Part shown: in pieces, positions 11,301 to 19,483 of the stretch
Position numbering within the stretch: position 1 is the stretch's first letter
Layout of the letters: each line of letters begins with the position of its first letter
Assembly (NCBI GenBank): GCA_034687125.1
Contig: JAQGBZ010000605.1
Location: 1 to 27,371, forward strand
Origin: Neelides folsomi
Lineage: Eukaryota; Arthropoda; Collembola; Neelipleona; Neelidae
DNA length: 27,371 bases
Direction of reading: 5' to 3'
Made by a program: the position numbers and the translations under genes
Notes under the pieces: generated by a model
Told to the model about the DNA's origin: nothing
The model's database searches: none
The model's input: the letters and a program-made list of their open reading frames with translations, nothing else

Positions 11301-11395
11301 GTTTATGGAGTCTCGAGACTGGACAAACAAAAAGGGAGTATAACGGCCATCAAAAACCATTAATTTGCTGCGCATTCAGAGATCCTAGTTTTTAG
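5394..11395 (+). CDS. mLST8: mLST8 (G-beta-like), WD40 subunit of TOR complexes
   Basis: Complete 8-exon gene: 5394-5606, 5702-5753, 5859-6021, 6110-6263, 6378-6492, 7217-7310, 7533-7675, 11280-11395. All introns are GT-AG and the phases close to give 349 aa. Seven WD40 blades follow the LST8 pattern closely: [13 protein letters not shown], then [76 protein letters not shown] and [14 protein letters not shown]. Known role: it binds the kinase domain of TOR and stabilises TORC1 and TORC2 in the cytosol and at lysosomes. A Ser/Gly/Glu-rich N-terminal extension of about 36 residues makes it longer than the human protein (326 aa); a second in-frame ATG lies at 5403. The last intron (7676-11279) is inflated by a virus-like transposon, so splicing of the 38-codon final exon depends on skipping 3.6 kb. 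Confidence 0.95.
6493..7216 (+). other. mLST8 intron 5
   Basis: A 724-base AT-rich intron. Its 5' end reads open for another 40 codons past the donor (to 6614), but the GTAAGC donor and the LST8 alignment favour splicing at 6492. No repeat or second gene seen. Confidence 0.6.
7802..7860 (+). repeat. Left terminal inverted repeat
   Basis: 59 bases identical to the reverse complement of 11168-11226. It contains a 9-base direct repeat AATGGGGCT at 7812-7820 and 7827-7835 (15-base period), which could be paired transposase-binding sites. Confidence 0.93.
7870..8030. repeat. AT-rich TA/TATC low-complexity tract
   Basis: Short ATAC/ATAT/TATC-like units (for example TACATACATATCTAATACAT) run through this stretch just inside the left TIR. 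It is simple sequence with no coding potential. Confidence 0.6.
8058..8226 (+). repeat. Subterminal repeats GTATGAATAA
   Basis: GTATGAATAA occurs three times at 8058-8067, 8117-8126 and 8217-8226. The last two copies also share an upstream AAATCG. Around them are variants of GTTAGTGATAAG and its partial inverse CTAACACTT (8130-8270). They may be subterminal binding sites of the element or a small nested non-autonomous insertion. Confidence 0.5.
8420..8566 (-). pseudogene. Remnant of viral-type DNA packaging ATPase (FtsK/HerA, A32-like)
   Basis: A 48-codon frame opens with ATG at 8566 and stops at 8420. It contains a P-loop, AATGGGKT (about residues 20-27), followed by [17 protein letters not shown]. 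The spacing and wording after the Walker A box (hydrophobic strand, LI, basic pair, then Tyr-Pro-Pro) are typical of the N-terminus of genome-packaging ATPases in Polintons and adintoviruses. The first Gly of the P-loop is Ala. The frame ends soon after, so the Walker B and sensor motifs are missing and the fragment cannot be an active enzyme. It lies closest to the left TIR, downstream of the capsid remnant. Confidence 0.7.
8645..9000 (-). pseudogene. Remnant of Polinton/adintovirus major capsid protein (F54H12.2-type family)
   Basis: Broken - strand frames show family-like pieces in the right order. A segment around 8800-8930 includes [14 protein letters not shown] and then [12 protein letters not shown]. 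After a frame change it is followed, near 8690-8800, by [14 protein letters not shown] and [12 protein letters not shown]. These match the conserved middle of the double-jelly-roll capsid family seen in animal Polintons and annotated in worms as F54H12.2-like. At least two frame changes and several stops break it, so no capsid can be made. The N- and C-terminal parts are absent or unrecognisable. Confidence 0.65.
9096..9320 (-). pseudogene. Lys-rich basic open stretch of the element
   Basis: A frame of about 70 codons without an ATG ends at TGA 9096-9098. It contains [14 protein letters not shown] and then an extremely basic tail ([20 protein letters not shown] and beyond). Small Gly-then-Lys-rich proteins next to the capsid gene are common in Polinton/adintovirus relatives and may be core or scaffold proteins, but I cannot assign this one to a family. 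Confidence 0.35.
9357..9557 (-). CDS. Small Ser/Lys-rich protein of the element, function unknown
   Basis: A 66-codon intact frame with a proper ATG (MMDGSSQL), between the capsid-like C-terminal fragment and the basic stretch, on the element's coding strand. It has a basic middle ([18 protein letters not shown]) and a Cys pair (ICSCC). No recognised domain. It may be the 5' part of the same small gene as the basic stretch downstream. Probably not expressed in this decayed copy. Confidence 0.35.
   Translation of the reverse strand: MMDGSSQLSSSIEIEEKPKSSLKRNIRKFFSRLFDKSVNIGEDIICSCCSTTTVKKNNKRSNRNST
9562..9774 (-). pseudogene. C-terminal fragment of a capsid-associated (penton-like) protein
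   Basis: An open stretch of 70 codons with no ATG (it opens at GTG after a TAA). It contains [10 protein letters not shown], then [20 protein letters not shown] and ends TEITLHLPR. The pattern of a YVPV strand, a FEYL..QL.D strand and a final LH(F/L)R strand is what I associate with the C-terminus of a small capsid-type protein found beside the major capsid gene in animal Polinton-like elements. The N-terminal part is missing. Family call is by pattern only. Confidence 0.5.
10249..10956 (-). pseudogene. Frame-broken DDE_3 (Tc1/mariner/IS630-superfamily) transposase
   Basis: Three consecutive open stretches in different frames follow the layout of a DDE_3-type transposase. First, 10720-10956 (ATG start [11 protein letters not shown]) is an N-terminal region with a helix-turn-helix-like end ([17 protein letters not shown]). 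Second, about 10400-10710 contains [20 protein letters not shown], as in the linker of these proteins. Third, about 10249-10410 contains [11 protein letters not shown], the first catalytic Asp box (DETW). The later D and E/D boxes are not found; AT-rich sequence follows. At least two frame breaks inactivate it. It sits just inside the right TIR and reads inward, the usual place for a transposase gene. Confidence 0.68.
11168..11226 (-). repeat. Right terminal inverted repeat
   Basis: 59 bases forming the exact inverse of 7802-7860. The flanking TGTAGTA (11228-11234) repeats that before the left end and marks the target-site duplication. mLST8 sequence resumes immediately after, and the acceptor for the last exon is at 11278-11279. 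Confidence 0.93.
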
Positions 11396-12535
11396 TTTGT
11401 TGATGTAAAAGTTTTTCAATTTTCTTTCAATAATTACTTTTAAAGTTGTTTCTTCATTTGCCACGATTTTTCACTTATTTGTTCATTAATCTGTCAAAAC
11501 AACTTGGTAAACTGTGAACACTCTTCAAACTTTTAAATGAATTTTAAAAAAAATAATTTGAATACTCTGTCGACCATATACGGTATGTATTAAAATATGA
11601 TGGAATATGTATAAGATGTCTTACTAATTTACTACTTATACCAAATACTTACTAAAAGTATGGGCTAATAAAACTATGCTAATAATATCAAATGAATTAA
11701 ACCAACTTAATCTTCATTACCGAAGGTATTTTTTTAAAAAAATTTGATACATTTTCAAAATTACTTGTAATTAATTATAAGTAAATAGTGAATATATTAA
11801 GCTTTTTATATTAAAACGATACGTTTTAATAGAGAATATTCACTCACATCTAAGGGCAAAGTTCATATAACATGATAAAGAATAATGTTTATCAAATAAT
11901 AATCTATCAATACTATATGGAGTAGCTTATTATTACTATTATTATTATTATTATATAGTATCGACATCAAAATATTTGCATACTTGTTTTTGATCTAATT
12001 TGAGAGTTGATCTAATTTCATAGACATAAAATGTTTTTCATATCGAATTTCATTTCTAACTTTTTTCCTAATCCTAAATAGAATAAGTCCACACAAACTT
12101 CATATTTACGTTTTCATTATTCAAAAACATCAATTTTCCATTAAACCTTGGAAGTAGCCAAATAGCCTTCTATCGATTTTATTTATTGACTTCATAAATA
12201 TCTTCAACGCACTTCAAAGACTATAAAGGAGAGTGAAATTTAAGAAGGAACCGATGGGATCACCCCGAGGATCCAAATAAGACCAAAATAAATAAATAGA
12301 AGGAAGAAAAGTAGACAATATCGATCGCATATGTAGTTATATTTACTATAGTTTAATGCGATATGAAATTCTCGCACATTCACTCAAAACAACGAGCCTT
12401 CAATTCCACATTTCGAAATAGGTTCCTTGGCCTTTGAAAACATAAATATTGGAAATGTAAAATTTTTGTGTTTATTTAACTGAAGCCATTAAACAATGAT
12501 GGTAAGGTATATTAGGGAATTATTTTAAATATTTG
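11396..12535. other. mLST8 3' flank, AT-rich, no gene seen
   Basis: Follows the mLST8 stop. It holds a TTA/ATT trinucleotide run at about 11927-11955 and a nested inverted repeat at 11787-11844. No convincing coding exon or conserved motif was found. The mLST8 3' UTR must lie at its start, but no clear polyadenylation signal is close by. Confidence 0.5.
11787..11844. repeat. Nested inverted repeat
   Basis: Outer 9-base arms AGTGAATAT (11787-11795) and ATATTCACT (11836-11844) enclose inner 10-base arms TATTAAAACG (11809-11818) and CGTTTTAATA (11822-11831) with a 3-base loop. It could form a hairpin, though the AT-rich background makes chance plausible. Confidence 0.55.
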
Positions 12536-13650
12536 ACATAGGATAAAAGTAGGTTTGTTCAAGCGGCTAGGGAGAACGGGAAGCCACTTTCCCTGATTGC
12601 TTCTTTACAGAAGGAGTTGGTTGAGCTGCTGGGTTTAACTTCCTCTTGACTTCCTCTCTCTGACACCCCAATGAACAGAGACTCGATTCAAAAGAATTCT
12701 TGAGGCGAACTAATTATTTGAGTGGGTGGGATTCGATGGAAGCGTGTCTGGTAAAATTGGAAGTTTTCCATTCCTAAACGATAATCCTGCCCGAAACCAT
12801 CTCTTTCAAAACCATTTACAATCACATGCCCTTGTCAGTCAAATATTCCTTTGTTTTTTATGCCAACGTCAGCAGGCTAATTGATTTAGCCTATTGCTGG
12901 ATTTGAACAAATATCAATTAATAACCATTTTAAATCACGAACGATATTGGCTTAAAATATTAACATTACAGACTAAAACTAAAAAGCTAGCTAGCTAGCT
13001 ATACATAAAAATGACTAAAAGTGCACGAATAAATAATTGTTTGGATAAATATTTAGCAGTTGGTTAACTGCTTTCTCTCTCTGATTTTCCAGCCAAACCA
13101 TAAGCCGAAGTGATCTCTAATGATTTAAGGAGTCCCGTGGGGAGATCCGAATATTGCGAACAGCTTAAATCGCTTTTCAGAGGTCTGGAATACTCGTTAA
13201 TACCATCAGGCTGAAAGACAAGTTAATCCATTACCACTCCTGACACCCAAACAAGGGCAGTTTGGGAGTTTCCGACCCACCCAGAGAGATCTTTGCTTCT
13301 CCACTTTTGACTAATATACTCAACTACAGAGGTTCCGAGAAGGTTGGAGCATGGAGGAGCAAACAAACTTTCACTTTCAGCTCTGGTGGTTAAAGGAAAA
13401 GCAATTTGAAATCTTTCATCTTGTCGTCATGTTCAAGTTGTTAAAGCCCCTCATCAAAGCAGGGGCGGGCAATAAATAAGCTGTCACACTCAAATGCTCT
13501 TTTCCCCTCCTTTATGGGAGATTTAGAGATTCATTGGCCATCTGGACCAATTGATGTAACTCAAACTCAACCAGAGGAAAAATGAGACCATCAACAGTAT
13601 TGGCGTTTTTATTTGGTCTGATAATATGTTGTTTTATTGGAGCGTATTGA
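12536..13650. other. GC-richer island with possible small exons
   Basis: Base composition is visibly more balanced than in the flanks. Possible coding pieces on + include a 35-codon frame (12542-12649) directly after a TTTGACATAG acceptor-like site, a 42-codon ATG frame (13351-13479) and a 22-codon signal-peptide-like frame (13582-13650). None is recognised and none has a proven partner exon. A GCTA tetranucleotide run is at 12986-13001. A CTCTCTCTGATTTTCCAG acceptor-like sequence ends near 13092 but leads into stops in all frames. It may be a non-coding RNA, a regulatory island or a small-peptide gene. Confidence 0.3.
13582..13650 (+). CDS. Possible signal-peptide-encoding small frame
   Basis: ATG in good context (GAAAAATG) followed by MRPSTVLAFLFGLIICCF and three more codons before IGAY-TGA. 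The charged start, hydrophobic core and small residues at the end look like a secretory signal peptide. Alone it is only 22 aa, so it would need splicing (a weak GT exists before the TGA) into a downstream exon, or it is chance. One acceptor-like site, CCGCTTTCAG, ends near 14620 on the same strand, but no known neuropeptide or hormone results from the joins I tried. Confidence 0.2.
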   Translation: MRPSTVLAFLFGLIICCFIGAY

Positions 13651-15137
13651 AGAGTATGTGATGCCTTCAATATAAATGAATAATTTTTGATTGAAAGATC
13701 AATTCTAGTTCATATTTAACGTTTCGAGACTAGTTATATTATATTTATAATATTCTTAGGTAAATAATTAAAGACGAATACCTATAATAAGATTTCATAA
13801 TTAAACCAAGCACCGTAATATTAAAAAATAAATATCGGCCAATCACGTTTATTCAATAAGTATCGACATAACAAGTTCAAATAATAATATCAATCAGTAT
13901 TATTGGAATCGAATTATAATACAATACTAAAATAGCTAACTTATTCCGACATATTCCAGTAAAACAATCTTAAAATAATTTATGTTTACTTATACTAGAT
14001 GTAACATTTTGTATTTATGTATCACGATATTCATTTGTTATAATGTTATGTTATACGTAAATCATAAATGATTATTACTTTATTACTTACTACATTTACA
14101 ATTAGCCTGTGCTTATTATGGTAAATGTAATAACACATTTATTATTAATTATTGTACCTAATCATAGTTTAAATTTTAATGCATTGACAATTTATATGAC
14201 CATCTTCTTTCTAAAAGAACTTTACAAATTAGGTATTAATGATTAATGAAATAACGGCACGTAATATACTACTTATAATATTAAAAGTTTTGATACTTAA
14301 CTATATCTTAGGTATTGAAACTTTTCGAGTCATTCCGAATTTCTGAATATGTATATGGTATTATGTAAGTACATGAAAGTAATTATTAATAATTTAACAC
14401 AATTTAACTTAATCGTTATTATGTCAATACTCAATACTTAATGATAGTTATTATAAGTTTTTACCACACATTACCACCAATTCCAAAACTTATTTCAAAG
14501 CATTAACGATCCTATTGATTTAAAATGTAATGTATAGGATAAGAGTATTTTCAATGTTTAATATTTTGATATTACATACATAATTTTTAATTTTTCTATT
14601 TAACTGATATCCGCTTTCAGGAAACTACGCAGGAATTTCTTTTTGTTTTCCCCCTAAGAGAAAGTAATTGGGAGGCCGTTGGGATCACATTGTCATTGTG
14701 AGCTGGTTGTGCTGAAACTCCACCTGTTCAATTAAATGTACTAATAAACTAATAACGAAGGGTTTCTTATGGTCAATAGTTTGAACTTTAAAATCTTTAG
14801 CTAACAGTAAGTAAGTAGTATAAGCAATGTTTTAAAGAAAATTAATAAAATATTAAATTCTATAGGTAATGATATCATTAAATATTTGCGTGCATGACTT
14901 GATATATAGTAGGTAACTTGATAAAAGAAAGATGAATGCTATCTATTCCTTAACGATAATATACAGTACAATATTATTAAGATAAATATCTTGAAACAAT
15001 TATGTTCAAATGCAAGCTATAGCAAGCACTCATTATACTATACTATACATAAAACATTTTAAAATGGTAAACCATAATATGGAGACTTTTATCTATTATT
15101 AAACTTGGCTTCAATTATTCGATTTCGATTAAAAAGA
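13651..15137. other. AT-rich intergenic region
   Basis: Very AT-rich sequence with no recognised exon. A slightly GC-richer patch at about 14620-14735 follows a good acceptor-like CTTTCAG but all frames close within about 30 codons and none is recognised. The 3' UTR of the GTPase gene on - must occupy the right end. Confidence 0.45.
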
Positions 15138-16319
15138 TTAAAGGAAGTTTGGAACATTTTGGGTTTGCTTACCCGGAAGTGATTGTCTTCTCTTCTTCAA
15201 AGCTGGACTAAGTCTATATTGAACTTTTGCTTGGATTAAAAGCTCCTTAAAGACTTTCGTCACATTTTCTCCACTTTTGGCTGAACATTCAACAAATCCA
15301 TTGTTCCATTGTCTGGCCATGTCTTCAGCTTTCTCCTTCTCGGTCGCTGTGTATTCAAAGTCATTTTCAATTTCATCGGATTTGTTTGAAACAATGACAA
15401 TAGGAACATTAGGTCCCTTAGACGTGGCTATTTGTTCCCTTAATAGAAGAATCTACAATACATACAAGCATATTCATAATGAATGATATTCAAAGTTAAT
15501 CCAATTCATGTTAGGGTTGATATGATTTACATAATATACAGCTACTTATTTATAAGCAAACCTCATCAAATGACCCTTTCTCTTTATAAGAGAATATAAG
15601 AATGAAAGCATCTGAAGCAGCTATGTTCAATTCTCTCATGGCCGGAAATTCTGTATGAAAAGGTTTTAAAATATTAAATTGTTAATCGTGTAATATTTCT
15701 AAATGACTATGCCTAGGTATTCAATAAACTTGAATTGGAATAATTAAGCGTAAATGAGAATGGTGAATTGGTGACTCCAATATGCACAATATGAAAATAC
15801 TATTTCTACTAGTTTGTTAAAGAAAGTAGTAGTTGATAGTTGTTTCTACTACTTTCTTTGGTATGTTCAAATTCAAGAGCAAATACCGTATGATCCTGCT
15901 GTATCCAAAATATCCAGAGTCAGCTTAGCTCTGTCAATAGTGAATTCTGCACAATGAAGTTCCTCAACGGTTCTGCGATATTTGGTTGTGAATTTGTCAT
16001 AAAGGAACCTCTGAATGATGCTTGTTTTCCCAACCTATGTTGAATATATCATTTCTAATAAAATTCAAATTAATTGTTCTAAACATACTTTTCCTGCCCC
16101 GAGGATTAATACTTTGAAGCGAGACTTTGTGACTTGTTTCGAAGAATTCGGGCTTGGTTTAGGACTTGGAGTTCTGCTTAACGCCCGTGATGTTGAAGGC
16201 TGCAAGGAGAATCTTCGGTTTCTTCGGCTTGGTCGGTTTGGGGTTATACTCGCAGAAGAGAAATTCCCTGTTGTGTTATCCCCACGGATCAACCGCCCTC
16301 CAGAGCTTCCACTATACAT
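15138..16319 (-). CDS. Ras-family small GTPase, RASD/Dexras-like, atypical
   Basis: Complete 4-exon gene: 16089-16319, 15887-16034, 15562-15650, 15138-15452. Phases close to 260 aa, and an in-frame TGA just upstream fixes the ATG. After a ~68-residue Ser/Arg/Pro-rich basic extension come G1 GAGKVGKT (74-81, split by the first intron), G2 Thr99 (RRTVEE), G3 DTAGSY (121-126), G4 NKSD (179-182) and G5 ECSAK (211-215). EFPAMRELNIAASDAFILIF and the LSPALKKRRQSLP tail place it nearest the RASD1/Dexras group. Position 125, usually the catalytic Gln of Ras (Q61), is Ser, predicting slow intrinsic hydrolysis. The C-terminus (NVPNFL) has no CaaX box, so prenylation is not expected; the basic regions may mediate membrane binding. 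Assignment to Ras is certain, to RASD probable. Confidence 0.88.
15819..15859. repeat. 14-bp perfect inverted repeat in a GTPase-gene intron
   Basis: AAAGAAAGTAGTAG (15819-15832) and its exact inverse CTACTACTTTCTTT (15846-15859), separated by 13 bases, lie in the intron between exons 2 and 3. It could form a stem-loop close to the exon 2 donor at 15886. Confidence 0.8.
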
Positions 16320-19300
16320 TCTTCACTCGTGTGTATACTGTTTAATTCCTAATTCCAACAAAGTTCAAATTCAAGTGTTGTAGTATGAAATTGATCTATT
16401 ATGATTGTAAAGGAAAACAAACAAAATGAGTTAACAAATCTGTATGAAATCCTTGATTTAAGGTAGAATTAGAACAAGCCGTATCCTTCTAAATGTATCT
16501 TACAAAATCGACTGAGGCTTTTACACTAAAGTTATCAAAAAACTTCAAATACATTTTTATTTATTAACCTTTCTTATAATACATTTCGTTATATTCTTTG
16601 TTTTAATGTTGCTTAGTTCACCAATAAAGACTTTACAAACCTGATGGATGGTTTTCTTTTCGGAATCAATAACTGGTTAATTATTGAATTGTTTATATAA
16701 GTTTATATACTCATTAAATAGGAAATTACCCATTGAATAACATTTCGTTTATTAATGATTGATTAAAGTCCCTGTTAATTATATATTTAGAATAATTAAC
16801 TAACTGGGCAAATTAATGGACTTGTATTAGTTTTAATAATAAAATGTGACTTGGAAATAGGAATTTGTATTTGATATTCAAATTTCTCTCATCCAAACTT
16901 TAGCCAATCACCGCGCGACTGGGGTTAAGTCATTTAAAATCATTTCTCATTTATTTTTAAAATCATTCATATTCCTAGGTAATTGTTATTTATAAAACTT
17001 AGACATTTAGATTAATTATATAGTTAAAATGTTACATTAGGAGTTACATAACTACAGATTTTGAATTTCTAATGCAGCCTTAAGTCTCTATCAGTTGCTA
17101 ATAAAATCTAAAGCAGTTCAACTTCAATTTAATTTTAAGGATAAAATAAATATTGACATGTTATGAAGATAGACAAGTATGATAATATATTTTATGTACC
17201 ATATAAGTATTAAGTATATATACCATACATTTACATAATATCTAACAATAAGATGCACATTCTTGAGACTTGAGAGTTTATTTGAATAGAGGTATAGAGT
17301 ATACTTATTATTCAATTATATTGTAAGTACCATAAGGTATGTACATAATATATTTGCCTAATAAAAATATTTGAAAGAGGTAGAGTAGAAGCAAAACGAT
17401 AAATGTGTATAAATTATATATAAAATACATCTTTTGATCATTTGTTTTAATAAGGAATGCTTGCGAATTCCCCAGAAAAACAAATTAGGATAAAGGGTTT
17501 TCATTTCCAATCAAGGCAAGGCAGACATTCTGCCATGTAAAAACCGGCCCTTGCTTGTCATGACTGGGTTTTAATTGTAAGAATGGAAAATGATAGTAAA
17601 TAATCGAACTACTTAGGAGTTTATGGTATTGGTATAAAGTAATGAAATGGAGTGTACGGTGCTAATTAAACACTCTTGATATGTACATATTGAAGTTAAA
17701 CGGAGTGACAATTATATAATATCTGTACGTAAAAATAATAAAAACCTAATACGCTAATAACAACCGATTATATGTAATGTTCTGAGGACGTAATAATTTA
17801 TTTTGTCTAAATTACCCACTCTTAGGTCAAATGGTCAATTCTAGGAATTTCCTTCGGAGAAATTGTTTCAAATAGAGACTGGTAAGGGATAGGTATACCA
17901 CATACACTCCTTCTCCCAATAGTGGATTACCACTTTAGAAATATACGGATGCTCTTTCATCTAATCGAATAGTCGAACAACTTGAAGAAAGTTTGCTGTT
18001 GATAGGTATATACACTTTAAAGTAGCACAACTAGAATTACCGATGAGTCCACCCATTTAAACCTCATTTGAAAATCTTAGATTCCTCGAGCAAGGTAAAA
18101 GTTTACGTGAGGAGTTCCGCTACACCACTTCAGGAAACCAAGAATTCGATGGAAATGGGACCGATGAAACTTTCTAACTTTATATGTAAATGACAAGTAA
18201 ACAGAAGAGAAGACGGAGAATTTCCTTCGACAGTGATTCTGAATGGAACCCTCTTCAAAATGACTTGTTGAAAGTTACTCGACTTCTTCGAAGTATAAAT
18301 TATAAGTTTCAACATATGAACATGCTGAAATCAAAAGGAGCTTTTCGAAATATTATGTATTAAATTTTATGTATTTTGAAAGGAAGAATCTTTTCAGTAA
18401 ATTCAATATTCGAATTCAATATTTATAGTTTGTATATAAGAAAATCCTTCATCCCTGGTCTTATTCAATCTCTAATTTAAGAAAGTAATGAAAATAAGGA
18501 AATACCTTTTGATGGAGTAACAATTGATTTCGTTTGAGCAATAAGAATTCAATGATTAAAAACCCTTATCAATTTTCCAGTGTCAGGGACTCATAGTAGT
18601 CACAAAGAACGTACTTATTTATTGTTCGTAGTATTACACGGATGCATATTGTAAATATACGATAGATAACTGTAGGCCACGAAATAAAAAATTAATCCCG
18701 CCAGTGGAAACCCGAGCTTGAGAGACTTGGATTCTCAACTGAAATTGAATTTCTCATGAATCGAATGAAAATCCTTTCGCATATTCCTTTCACTCGCATG
18801 CGTATATACTTGTATTACATAAAAGAAGAAAGGAGAATGGGTGATAGTGGGCGAGCTCAGCTTTCATCATTTCAACCTAAGAGGTAAATGTTAAGCCAAC
18901 CTTTCATTAAAACAATTAATTACAACTCTGTTCTAGGTTTGATTACATAAAACACAAAGAGCTTATTCATATAATATTTATATTAATCATAACTTCATAA
19001 TCATATATTAAGTCCAAAACCATAAGTAAAGATATTTTATAATACATTATTAGATATCTAATATGTAATATTATATGAATGTAATACAATGAGAATTTGT
19101 TTAACTTTGAACATAGTTTTGTACATGTAAAAATTGTTAATTAGAGTACAAACATTCGTGTTATTCATTTGTTAACGAATATTTAATTGCTTCTTATAAG
19201 TAATTACAATTATATATTCATAAAAACATTGATTTTAATATTTATACACATCTTTTTAATTATTTAATTATAGACACGTCCTTTAGCTTCAACATTGAGT

Positions 19301-19483
19301 TAATTATTTTGTTCAATTGTTCGTGATGAATTCACAACTAAAATGAAGTTTTATGTATAGTTTGCTTTAGGCAACATTTTAAAAAAATATAAAAGAAATT
19401 AAAAAAATGTCTAAATTATGTTTAACATCGATCTTCTTGAAATAGGAACAGGTTAAGAAAGGACGAAATGTAATTAAAATTGT
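16320..19483. other. Gene-poor intergenic region
   Basis: About 3.2 kb separating the GTPase gene (start at right) from the ankyrin gene whose stop lies at 19484; both are on -. Sequence is AT-rich with patches of more balanced composition at about 17460-17580 and 17830-18320. A 61-codon - strand frame in the second patch (18130-18315) is not recognised and has no flanking exon support. These patches may hold GTPase-gene promoter or enhancer sequence. No transposon ends were identified. Confidence 0.45.

Noticed and set aside
13351..13479. 42-codon + strand ATG frame
   Set aside because: No family resemblance and no splice partners; kept only as part of the GC-richer island observation.
13582..14735. 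Joining the signal-peptide-like frame to the exon-like patch at 14622 as a neuropeptide gene
   Set aside because: Donors available before the stop are weak, and none of the joins gives a recognisable peptide or dibasic/amidation pattern.
16015..16383. 122-codon + strand open frame
   Set aside because: Antisense to exons 1-2 of the Ras-like gene, which has G-box motifs and proper splice sites.
18035..18075. CCGATGAGTCC resembling part of a hammerhead ribozyme core
   Set aside because: The matching GAAA core half and the required stems are not present nearby.
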